Of a stretch of 48,995 bases of DNA, positions 26,426 through 34,474 are shown one piece after another. This stretch comes from Brevibacillus gelatini (GTDB taxonomy: Bacteria; Bacillota; Bacilli; Brevibacillales; Brevibacillaceae). Position 1 is the first letter of the stretch. Every line of letters starts with the position of its first letter. The stretch is taken from assembly GCF_003710935.1 (NCBI RefSeq), contig NZ_RHHS01000021.1, positions 1-48,995 on the forward strand, read 5' to 3'. Below the pieces are notes generated by a model. It saw nothing but the letters and a program-made list of their open reading frames with translations. It did not search any database and was not told the DNA's origin. The position numbers were made by a program, and so were the translations under genes.

Positions 26426-29101
26426 ATGCGTTCCATATGGCAGATTTACAAAACGGACTGGCTGAACATATTTAAAGTACCGACGGGGATTTTCCTCATC
26501 GTCGCGATTATCTTGCTCCCTTGCCTGTACGATTGGGTCAACATCAAGTCTGTCTGGGACCCGTACGCCAATACGCAAGGCGTAAAAGTGGCGGTAACGA
26601 GCGAAGACCAGGGTGCGACGGTCATGGACAAGCAGATCAACATCGGGGACGAGCTGTTAAAAAGCTTGCAGCACAACGATAAGCTGGGCTGGACCTTCGT
26701 GACGAAGGAGGAGGCCGAGCGCGGCGTGGATCGGGGCGATTACTACGCCAGCATCCTGATTCCGGCCGACTTTTCCGAGAAAATTACCGGGATTGTCAAC
26801 GGCAGGCTGGACAAGCCCGAAGTGATCTATACCGTCAACGAAAAGGTCAACGCCGTGGCTCCCAAAATCACCTCTTCCGGCGTCTCGGCCATCGCCAGGC
26901 AAATCAATGAAAGCTTCACGAAAGAGGTCAGCGAGGCTCTGCTGACAAAGCTGAGGGAAATCGGTGTGAAACTGGAAGAGCAACTGCCGACCATTCGCCG
27001 GATCGAGAGCGGCGTTTTTGAACTGGAGAAAAAGCTGCCCGAGATTCGCGCAGCGGGGCAAAAGGTGCTGGAGATGGAAAAAAAGCTGCCGGATATTCAT
27101 GAGAAGGCGCAAATCATTCCGGAAGTGGAAAAGCGGCTCCCGGAAATCAACCGGGCAGCCGATGCGGTGCTGAAAGTCCAGCAAAGCTGGCCGCGAATCA
27201 ACGAATCAGCATCGTTCATCATCGGCATGGAAGACAAGCTGCCGACCATCGAGCAAGCGGTCGGGCGCATTACCGAGCTCGATCAAAACTTCGGCAAAGT
27301 CGCAGGCGCGGTTACTACGGCCACAGAGAAGGCCAATAAGGCACTGGAGATTGTTTCGGCGGCGCAAAACGCCTTGCCGCGCATCGCCGAGCTGACGGAC
27401 AAAGGGGCTGATTTGGCCGATCAGCTAAATCAGTTTTTTGCCAATCACGACGGGGCTTGGGACACAATCGCGCCGCTGATGAAGCAAAATCTCCTGCTGG
27501 CCAAACAGGCAACCGATGCGCTTGCGCAGCTTACAGACAGGCTTTTGCAACTGAATCCGGAGCGCTTGCCGACAGCAGAAGAGGTTCATGCCGTAGAGGA
27601 CAGGCTGTCCAGAGCAGTGCGCGTGCTGGAGCATACCGCAGCGCTGGTCGATAGACTAAACGGCTACATCCCTGGACAGCCGTTGACTCGTTTGTCAGAG
27701 CGGCTGCACAGGCTAGAGGACAGGGTGAATCGGCAAATCGATATTTTGGGCACGATTGCAGACGCGCTGGCCAACGGGAAAAAGCCAACGCGAGACTTGG
27801 TCGAGAGCCTGAACGAGCTGTCGAAAAACGTGAGCGCGGAGCTTGGCGATATTCTCTCGCGCTACGATAGCGAAATCGTTCCGAAAATCGAGGAGGGTAT
27901 TGAAAAGCTAAAGACGATCACGGGAACGTCCGCCGAGCTTTTGCATACAGCACAGCAAAAGCTCCCGGATATTGAGGCGATCCTCCAAGATGCAAAGGCC
28001 GGGCTGGAGCTTGGCCTGGCAGAGCTGAAACGAATCGAGCAGGAGCTGCCGCAAATTCAGGCGCGGGTTCACGAGCTGGCGCAAACGCTGCAGGTGAAGT
28101 CGGACGCTTTTGCCCAGGCGATTCGCACGGTGGCTCCGTTCTTGAAGGAAAACTTGCCAGCCATCGGGCAAAAGCTCGACCAGGCGGCGGCATTCATTCG
28201 CAACGATTTGCCGCAGGCGGAGGCAGAACTTGTGAAGCTGGCTGATTTTGTGCGCAACAAGCTGCCGGAGGTAGAGGAAGGCGTCCACAGAGTGGCGGCG
28301 CTCGTCCGCGACGATCTGCCCAAGCTGGAGAGCGCGATTGGACAGGCGGCAGACAAGCTGAGAGAGGTCGAGGCGAACAACAACTTCGCTGATCTCGCCA
28401 AGCTTTTGCGCGGGGATATTCAAAAGGAGAGCGAATTTCTCGCCAGCCCGGTGCAGATCAAGGAAAACCGCAAATATTCGATCCCGAACTACGGCTCGGC
28501 GATGTCGCCGTTTTACGGTGTCCTGTCGCTGTGGGTCGGGGCCACGCTGCTGATTTCCCTGCTCAAGCCGGATGCGGAAAATCCGGACGGCCGCTACAAG
28601 CCGTACCAGCTTTATTTGGGGCGTTTGGGCACATTTGTCACGATTGGCCTGCTTCAGGCACTGTGCATTACGCTTGGAGACATTTACATTCTGGAGGCTC
28701 ATGTCGCGGATAAAGTTCCGTTTGTGCTTTTTGCGATGCTCGTCAGCATGGTCTTCGTCACGATCACGTACACGTTGCTGTCCGTATTCGGCAACGTGGG
28801 CAAAGGCATCGCAATCATTTTCATGGTGTTCCAGTTTTCCAGCTCGGGCGGGACGTTCCCGATCAGCATGACCGCGCCCTTTTTCCAGGCATTGAATCCG
28901 TTCATGCCGTTCACCTACGCGATCAGCCTGCTGCGGGAGGGCGTAGGCGGGGTGCTGTGGGAGACGGCGATCCGGGATATTCTCTTTCTGTTCGGTTTCA
29001 TCGGCATCAGCCTGTTCATCGCGCTCGCCTTGAAGCGTCCGTTGAGCGGTCTGATCCGAAAATCGATGGAGAATGCGAAGAAGACGAAAATTATTGGGTA
29101 A
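26426..29101 (+). CDS. YhgE/Pip family membrane protein with LP-repeat stalk
   Basis: An 891-residue member of the YhgE/Pip family (phage-infection-protein type, related to EsaA/YueB of type VII secretion). One N-terminal helix (about 15-35, FLIVAIILLPCLYDWVNI) precedes the family motif WDPYANTQGVKVAV; five or six helices follow from about residue 695 to 880. The long extracellular middle contains six tandem 17-residue repeats (183-284) and four 18-residue repeats (572-643), each centred on a Leu-Pro pair and predicted as coiled coil. The ATG at 26426 follows AGGTGG at 8 bases; an upstream ATG gives an unlikely 17-residue extension. Such proteins act in envelope transport or as phage receptors. 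It is longer than B. subtilis YhgE (about 775). Confidence 0.85.
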   Translation: MRSIWQIYKTDWLNIFKVPTGIFLIVAIILLPCLYDWVNIKSVWDPYANTQGVKVAVTSEDQGATVMDKQINIGDELLKSLQHNDKLGWTFVTKEEAERGVDRGDYYASILIPADFSEKITGIVNGRLDKPEVIYTVNEKVNAVAPKITSSGVSAIARQINESFTKEVSEALLTKLREIGVKLEEQLPTIRRIESGVFELEKKLPEIRAAGQKVLEMEKKLPDIHEKAQIIPEVEKRLPEINRAADAVLKVQQSWPRINESASFIIGMEDKLPTIEQAVGRITELDQNFGKVAGAVTTATEKANKALEIVSAAQNALPRIAELTDKGADLADQLNQFFANHDGAWDTIAPLMKQNLLLAKQATDALAQLTDRLLQLNPERLPTAEEVHAVEDRLSRAVRVLEHTAALVDRLNGYIPGQPLTRLSERLHRLEDRVNRQIDILGTIADALANGKKPTRDLVESLNELSKNVSAELGDILSRYDSEIVPKIEEGIEKLKTITGTSAELLHTAQQKLPDIEAILQDAKAGLELGLAELKRIEQELPQIQARVHELAQTLQVKSDAFAQAIRTVAPFLKENLPAIGQKLDQAAAFIRNDLPQAEAELVKLADFVRNKLPEVEEGVHRVAALVRDDLPKLESAIGQAADKLREVEANNNFADLAKLLRGDIQKESEFLASPVQIKENRKYSIPNYGSAMSPFYGVLSLWVGATLLISLLKPDAENPDGRYKPYQLYLGRLGTFVTIGLLQALCITLGDIYILEAHVADKVPFVLFAMLVSMVFVTITYTLLSVFGNVGKGIAIIFMVFQFSSSGGTFPISMTAPFFQALNPFMPFTYAISLLREGVGGVLWETAIRDILFLFGFIGISLFIALALKRPLSGLIRKSMENAKKTKIIG

Positions 29102-29132
29102 GCTTGTTGGTGGCGATCACATAAAACAGGGG

Positions 29133-29176
29133 AGTGTTCCGGCGAACAGATATGTGTCTCGTCGGGACACTTTTTT
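29133..29176 (+). terminator. Terminator of the YhgE/Pip gene
   Basis: AGTGTTCCGGCGA pairs with TCGTCGGGACACT over 13 bp (two G-T pairs), followed by six T residues. Confidence 0.9.
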
Positions 29177-29354
29177 GCTTTTTTACGAAGGCAGATATAA
29201 GCGAAACAGGGGCGGCATTTGTTCATCATATACGCAAAAATTTTATATCCAGTTTTTGTATGATTGTTATATTATGGATGTGTATCTATTTTCTTTCATT
29301 GAAAAATGGATGCATGCAAGATTATCCATTCCGGCCATAGAAAAGAGATGAACG

Positions 29355-30452
29355 ATGCGAATTAAAGAGATTGATTATTTGCGGGCCTTTTGTGCATTTT
29401 CGGTTATAGTCATTCATGTAACTGCTGGGTATATCGATCAAGAATCGACTGCTTACGTATTCAATCAGATTGCTCGTTATGCGGTTCCGTTGTTTATTTT
29501 ACTTTCCGGATTTGGGCTTGGTTTTTCGGAGAGGAAAAAGAACACCACTTATCTCGAGTTTCTAAAGAAAAGGTACAACAAGATACTGCTTCCGTACTTT
29601 TTATGGAGCATCTTCTATTTTGTTTTTTCCAATCGATACCGAATTGGCTCCACAGATGCAGATGTTACAGAGCTTTTTTCCTTGTTCATCAAGCAATTAT
29701 ACACTGGAACTGCTTATGTACATCTTTACTTTTTGATTATCATGATTCAGTTGTATCTGGTGTTTCCTGTACTTCAAAAGTGGCTTATAGAAAAGCGGTA
29801 CCATACGCTTGTTGGCTCATTTTTTATTTCGTTATGCATGCACGCGGCTATATATTTACATGCAGTTGGTGTGATCGTGCTGCCAAGTTTAGGCGTTCCG
29901 TATGTCATACTTTCTCCTGTTTGGGTCTTTTATTTTGTGTTAGGGATATACGTCTCTATGGAAAGGGAACGTTTCATAAGATTGACCGAAAAGATAACCT
30001 TCGCCCAAATGACATTCGTATGGTTGTTAACGTTCGTGCTGTTACTTTTGGATAGCAAGTATACAAATACTTTTGCTTCTTCTACCAAACCAAGTACGAT
30101 CCTGTATACGCTGTCGAGTCTCGTGTTCCTTTTTAAAGGACTTCGTTACGTAGCTTACGCCAGGCCTAAGATGTCCGCTCTTTTCCTTTGGTACTCTACC
30201 CATTCATTCTTTATTTACTTGATTCATCCACTCATCATCAGTTGGTTGGTATTGGCTTTTCCGAATCATTGGCGCGGTACAATGGGATTGCTTGCACTCA
30301 TTATCAGTACAATACTCTTGTCAACACTCTTAACTTACCTTGGAAGCAAATTTAAACGCATACATATTGTAGGTGGAGTATATACAGGAAATGTAGCCCG
30401 TTTAAAACCCGGGGAGATCAAAAGTGGCAATCATGAAGCGTTACGATTGTGA
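29355..30452 (+). CDS. Membrane acyltransferase (acyltransferase 3 family)
   Basis: A 365-residue integral membrane protein with about 10 helices. The N-terminal IDYLRAFCAFSVIVIHVTAG contains the catalytic-type Arg and His of acyltransferase 3 proteins, which O- or N-acylate surface polysaccharides, antibiotics or lipids. FLIHPLIISW near residue 300 is also typical. The gene is more AT-rich than its neighbours and uses more A/T-ending codons, hinting at a different origin. It starts at ATG 29355 after AGAGATG. A 117-bp gap without a visible terminator separates it from the N-acetyltransferase gene. The acceptor is unknown. Confidence 0.85.
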   Translation: MRIKEIDYLRAFCAFSVIVIHVTAGYIDQESTAYVFNQIARYAVPLFILLSGFGLGFSERKKNTTYLEFLKKRYNKILLPYFLWSIFYFVFSNRYRIGSTDADVTELFSLFIKQLYTGTAYVHLYFLIIMIQLYLVFPVLQKWLIEKRYHTLVGSFFISLCMHAAIYLHAVGVIVLPSLGVPYVILSPVWVFYFVLGIYVSMERERFIRLTEKITFAQMTFVWLLTFVLLLLDSKYTNTFASSTKPSTILYTLSSLVFLFKGLRYVAYARPKMSALFLWYSTHSFFIYLIHPLIISWLVLAFPNHWRGTMGLLALIISTILLSTLLTYLGSKFKRIHIVGGVYTGNVARLKPGEIKSGNHEALRL

Positions 30453-30569
30453 AAGCAAGAATTTCCAATGATAACAAAATAGAGAGCCTGTCGCACAGTT
30501 AGTTTTGATAGCGCGGCCAGGGCGCTGGTACTTGGAAAATTTGAAAGAAAACGGTCTGGAGGAAAAAGC

Positions 30570-31367
30570 ATGAGCGAGTTGAATGCGTTGTTTCGAAAAA
30601 GAATCGGTATGTCCGAACACGAAGCGATTACGTTTGACAAGCTGGACACCTTGCTGGAAAAGGCGGCACTGCGCATCCCGTTTGAAAACTTGCGCGTGAT
30701 TGAGGGGAAGACAAAAGCAATCACCAAGGAAAACGTCGTCGACAAAATTTTGCTTCATCAGGAAGGCGGGCTGTGCTACGAGTTGAATTCCCTGCTCTAC
30801 TTTTTCCTGATCGAAAACGGCTTTGACGCCGTGCTGACCCGAGGTGTCGTCTATAAACCTGCGGAGCAGCAGTATTTGGCAATCGGCGAGACACACCTGA
30901 CGATCCTGCTTGTCCATGCGGGGCAGACGTACCTGGTGGATACCGGGTTTGGCGGCAATCTGCCGATGAAGCCTGTTCCGCTCAACGGCGAGGTGGTAAG
31001 CTCTTCTAACGGCGAGTTTCGGATACGCAAGGAAAACAGCGAATACGGCGATCATGTATTCGAGATGAAATTGAAGCACAAGGATACCGACTGGCGTATC
31101 GGCTATGCTTTTTATGAAAACAAACCGATCGCAGACCTGTCCGCATGCGACGAGATTCAGACGATCATCGTTTCCCACGAGGAGTCTCCCTTCAACAAAA
31201 CTCCGCTGCTCACACAGCTTACGGCAAATGGAAGCGTCACGCTGACGAATACGTCTTTTACCCAATGGGTCGATGGCGTCGTGACAAAAGAAAGCATCGA
31301 CAGCGCGAGGTTCAAGGAGCTGGCGAAGCAGTATTTTAACTGGAGAGACTGGGATTCGTACGCGTGA
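30570..31367 (+). CDS. Arylamine N-acetyltransferase
   Basis: A 265-residue cytosolic enzyme that moves acetyl from acetyl-CoA to arylamines or hydrazines. The full catalytic triad is visible: Cys69 in GGLCYELN, His109 in ETHLTIL and Asp124 in VDTGFGG. IPFENLRV near residue 36 is another family mark. GGAGG lies 9 bases before the ATG. The length is normal. It is probably a xenobiotic-modifying enzyme; related enzymes also close macrolactam rings in rifamycin-type pathways, but no such cluster is present here. Confidence 0.92.
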   Translation: MSELNALFRKRIGMSEHEAITFDKLDTLLEKAALRIPFENLRVIEGKTKAITKENVVDKILLHQEGGLCYELNSLLYFFLIENGFDAVLTRGVVYKPAEQQYLAIGETHLTILLVHAGQTYLVDTGFGGNLPMKPVPLNGEVVSSSNGEFRIRKENSEYGDHVFEMKLKHKDTDWRIGYAFYENKPIADLSACDEIQTIIVSHEESPFNKTPLLTQLTANGSVTLTNTSFTQWVDGVVTKESIDSARFKELAKQYFNWRDWDSYA

Positions 31368-31410
31368 GAAAAAGACAGCGTGAGAGGCTGTGCAGCTTCC
31401 TGGACATTCG

Positions 31411-31439
31411 TTGTTCTGGCAAGCTTGATTTTCTATAAT
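31411..31439 (+). promoter_or_regulatory. Sigma-A promoter of the gab activator gene
   Basis: TTGTTC (31411-31416), a 17-bp spacer and perfect TATAAT (31434-31439) lie about 68 bp upstream of the activator start. Confidence 0.7.
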
Positions 31440-31506
31440 GAAAGTAAAAAACAGGATCGCAAGCAGAAGCGGCGACACCAGCCTGAAGCCAAAAGGAGGC
31501 GGACGA

Positions 31507-32910
31507 ATGAAGAATGCAGAGAGCCGGGAACGCTGGATGAGCCGCGTGCTGGAAGGCATCGTGGAGACGTCGCGCGATCATTTGCTCATCACCGACCCGG
31601 AAGGCTACATTCAACTGGTCGGGGATTCGTCCTACGAGATGTACGGGATCAGCAAAGACGAGCTCTTGGGCAAAAACGTCATCGAGCTGGAAAAAGAAAA
31701 AGTATTTTCGCCTTCCGTCACGCGCAAGGTGATGGATACGAAGACGCCGCAGACGATGATGCAGGAAATTCCCGGTGGCCGCAAGCTGATGGTGACGGCC
31801 TATCCGTTGTGGAATGCAGATGGCAGCATGCATTCGGTTATCAGCTATTCGCACGATTTGACGGAAATTTTGGAATTGAAGCGGCGCTATGAGAGTCTGA
31901 CGGAGCAATTGAAGCAGTTTGAATCAGAAATCGAGGAGCTGCGCGAGAAAAACCAGGATGGCTTTGTCGCGGTCAGTCAGCCGATGCGCGACATTGACCG
32001 CCTCATCAAAAAGGTCGCGATGGTCGACTCCACTGTGCTCATTTTGGGGGAATCGGGCGTCGGGAAAAACGTAATCGCGCGCGAAATTCACCGCAACAGC
32101 CGTCGCGCAGGCGGACAGTTTGTGGAAATCAACTGCGGGTCGATTCCGGAGGGGCTGCTGGAGTCGGAGCTGTTCGGCTACGAGGCGGGCGCGTTCACGG
32201 GCGCAGGCAAGCAGGGCAAGCAAGGGATTATCGAGCTGGCGAACCAGGGAACGCTGCTGTTGGATGAGCTGGGAGAACTGCCGCTGACGTTGCAGGCCAA
32301 GCTGTTGAAGGTAATTCAGGAAAAACGGCTGCAGCGCGTGGGCAGCATGCAGTACCGGGACGTGGATTTTCGCCTGATTGCCGCGACCAACCGCGACCTG
32401 GAGAAGATGGTCAGGGAAGGGAAGTTTCGCCAGGACCTGTATTTCCGGCTGAACGTCGTGCCGATTCATGTGCCCGCCTTGCGCAATCGGCCAGAGGATA
32501 TTGCCGCGCTGTTGAAGCTCGTTGTGCGCTCGCTCAATGAGCGGTACGGCATGAACAAGCGGCTGGACCCGGCGGCGACACATGCCTTGATGCAGTACGC
32601 CTGGCCGGGGAACGTGCGGGAGCTGGAAAACGTGCTGGAGCGGATGGTCGTGACGGCCGACGAAGACGTGATTACGCCGCAGCACCTGCCTGCGGAAATC
32701 CGGGCGGTCGGAGAGGACCAGGCAGCGATGGAGCCGGGGGTGACAGCATCTAAAATGTCGCTGCGGGATGCGCTGGAGCAGGTGGAGGAAAAATGGCTGC
32801 GCCATGCAGCAGAGCGCTGCCGGACGACAGCGGAGATGGCAGAGTTTTTGGGCATCAGCCAGCCGTCCGTGGTGCGCAAGCTGAAAAAATACCGCATCCG
32901 CGCCACTTGA
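31507..32910 (+). CDS. gabR: Sigma-54-dependent activator with PAS domain (GabR type)
   Basis: A 467-residue enhancer-binding protein. A PAS sensory domain (about 10-120) precedes a short coiled coil, a AAA+ domain with Walker A GESGVGKN (181-188) and intact GAFTGA (228-233), and a C-terminal TyrR-like helix-turn-helix (about 440-462, AEMAEFLGISQPSVVRKLKK). It should open sigma-54 promoters; one lies 119 bp downstream before gabT. In Bacillus thuringiensis a sigma-54 activator named GabR controls gabT/gabD, a role matched by this context and distinct from the MocR-type GabR of B. subtilis. The ATG at 31507 follows AAAGGAGGCGG; an upstream ATG gives an unrelated extension. Confidence 0.85.
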   Translation: MKNAESRERWMSRVLEGIVETSRDHLLITDPEGYIQLVGDSSYEMYGISKDELLGKNVIELEKEKVFSPSVTRKVMDTKTPQTMMQEIPGGRKLMVTAYPLWNADGSMHSVISYSHDLTEILELKRRYESLTEQLKQFESEIEELREKNQDGFVAVSQPMRDIDRLIKKVAMVDSTVLILGESGVGKNVIAREIHRNSRRAGGQFVEINCGSIPEGLLESELFGYEAGAFTGAGKQGKQGIIELANQGTLLLDELGELPLTLQAKLLKVIQEKRLQRVGSMQYRDVDFRLIAATNRDLEKMVREGKFRQDLYFRLNVVPIHVPALRNRPEDIAALLKLVVRSLNERYGMNKRLDPAATHALMQYAWPGNVRELENVLERMVVTADEDVITPQHLPAEIRAVGEDQAAMEPGVTASKMSLRDALEQVEEKWLRHAAERCRTTAEMAEFLGISQPSVVRKLKKYRIRAT

Positions 32911-32967
32911 TTCAAAAATGAATTTTTGATTCAAAAATGAATCGGCAATATTGGGATATTTGATTCA
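32909..32967 (+). promoter_or_regulatory. Tandem palindromic enhancer for the gab operon
   Basis: Two palindromes GATTCA-AAAA-TGAATC, the first lacking its final C (32909-32923) and the second perfect (32928-32943), are spaced 19 bp apart, with a further half-site TGATTCA at 32961-32967. They lie 60-120 bp before the sigma-54 promoter. The first begins within the activator's stop codon. Confidence 0.8.
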
Positions 32968-33028
32968 CTTTTGCATAAATGTACACTGTACGCGTTTGGC
33001 AAATGCGCTTGCGGCAAGCTTTTTTGTT

Positions 33029-33044
33029 TGGCACGAGTATTGCT
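33029..33044 (+). promoter_or_regulatory. Sigma-54 promoter of gabTD
   Basis: TGGCAC-N5-TTGCT matches the -24/-12 consensus, including GG and GC. It lies 62 bp upstream of the gabT start. Confidence 0.92.
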
Positions 33045-33106
33045 ACATATCGTCAGCGAAAGCATCACCTTGCTGTTATCCATCTCATACAAGGAGAGAT
33101 CACGAT

Positions 33107-34456
33107 ATGTCCAAACAACGCAAATTCGTCAATGTAGCCGCTGGTGTCCCTGGTCCGAAGGGGGCCGCCCTGATTGAGAAAAGAAAGCAGTACGTGCCAA
33201 AAGGCGTCGGGAACAACACCCCGGTTTTTGTAGAGACAGCTTCCGGAGCGCTCGTGACAGACGTAGACGGCAACACGTTCATTGATTTGGCAGGCGCAAT
33301 CGGTACGCTTAACGCCGGGCATTGTCCGCAGGAGGTCGTCGACGCGGTCAAAGAGCAACTGGACAAATACATTCATCCTTGCTTCCATGTCGGCATGTAC
33401 GAGCCGTATGTGGCGCTGGCCGAAAAGCTCGCCGCAATCACCCCAGGCAGCTTCGAAAAGAAAACGATGTTTGCCAACAGCGGAGCAGAAGCGGTGGAAA
33501 ACGCCGTGAAGATCGCCCGCAAATACACCGGACGTCCCGGCATCGTATCGTTTAGCCGCGGCTTCCATGGTCGCACACTGCTCGGCATGTCGCTAACCTC
33601 CAAGGTAAAGCCGTACAAATTCGAGATGGGGCCGTTCGCGCCAGCTACCTACAAGGCGCAATTCCCGTATCCGCTGCACAAGCCGGCTTCCATGACAGAG
33701 GATGAGTACGCACAATTTTGCCTGCGCCAATTTGAAGACTTCCTCCTGACAGAAGTCGCGCCGGAAGAAGTAGCGGCTGTCATTATGGAACCGGTTCAGG
33801 GCGAAGGCGGCTTCATCGTACCGCCGGTAGCATTCGTACAAGGCGTTTTCCAGATTTGCAAAAAGCACAATATCCTGTTCATTTCCGATGAAATTCAAAC
33901 AGGCTTCGGCCGAACCGGGGCGATGTTCGCGTCGACCCACTTCGGAATCGAGCCTGATCTCATAACGATGTCGAAGTCGCTTGCGGCTGGCTTGCCCATC
34001 TCTGCTGTGACAGGTCGTGCAGAGATCATGGACGCGCCCAATCCGGGGGAAATCGGCGGCACTTACGGCGGAAGCCCGCTCGGATGCGTGGCGGCGCTCG
34101 CTGTTATTGAAAAAATGGAGCGCGAAAACTTGCCTGGGCGTGCAAATGAGATTGGCAAGGCAATCAAGGCGCATTTCCAGGCGCTGCAAGCCGAGTTCCC
34201 TGTCATTGCGGAAGTTCGCGGACTGGGGGCAATGTGCGCGGTAGAGTTCGTCGACCCGCAAACGAAGCAGCCTGCCAAGGAGCTTGTGGCGGCGTTGACC
34301 AAAGGCTGCTACGAGTTTGGCGTCATTGTGCTTTCCGCAGGCGTGCACAGCAACGTGCTGCGTTTCCTGTCGCCGCTGGTCATTACCGACGAGCAGCTGC
34401 AAGAAGCGCTGGACATCATGACCGATGTGCTGAAAAGCCAATACGTGACCCACTAA
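33107..34456 (+). CDS. gabT: 4-aminobutyrate aminotransferase
   Basis: A 449-residue class III PLP aminotransferase. It converts GABA plus 2-oxoglutarate to succinate semialdehyde and glutamate. The PLP-binding lysine is Lys290 in MSKSLAAGLPISAV; ISDEIQTGFGRTGAMFA holds the cofactor-contacting Asp; NSGAEAVENAVKIARKYTGR and HGRTLLGMSLTSK are characteristic of GabT. The ATG at 33107 follows AAGGAGAG; upstream in-frame codons run through the sigma-54 promoter and were rejected. It is the first gene after that promoter and gabD follows after 18 bases. Confidence 0.93.
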   Translation: MSKQRKFVNVAAGVPGPKGAALIEKRKQYVPKGVGNNTPVFVETASGALVTDVDGNTFIDLAGAIGTLNAGHCPQEVVDAVKEQLDKYIHPCFHVGMYEPYVALAEKLAAITPGSFEKKTMFANSGAEAVENAVKIARKYTGRPGIVSFSRGFHGRTLLGMSLTSKVKPYKFEMGPFAPATYKAQFPYPLHKPASMTEDEYAQFCLRQFEDFLLTEVAPEEVAAVIMEPVQGEGGFIVPPVAFVQGVFQICKKHNILFISDEIQTGFGRTGAMFASTHFGIEPDLITMSKSLAAGLPISAVTGRAEIMDAPNPGEIGGTYGGSPLGCVAALAVIEKMERENLPGRANEIGKAIKAHFQALQAEFPVIAEVRGLGAMCAVEFVDPQTKQPAKELVAALTKGCYEFGVIVLSAGVHSNVLRFLSPLVITDEQLQEALDIMTDVLKSQYVTH

Positions 34457-34474
34457 CTCATCGGGGAGGTACGC

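Noticed and set aside
32909..32967. CRISPR-like repeat array
   Set aside because: Only two palindromic copies and a half-site at 19-bp spacing with no unique spacers; they fit an enhancer-binding site.
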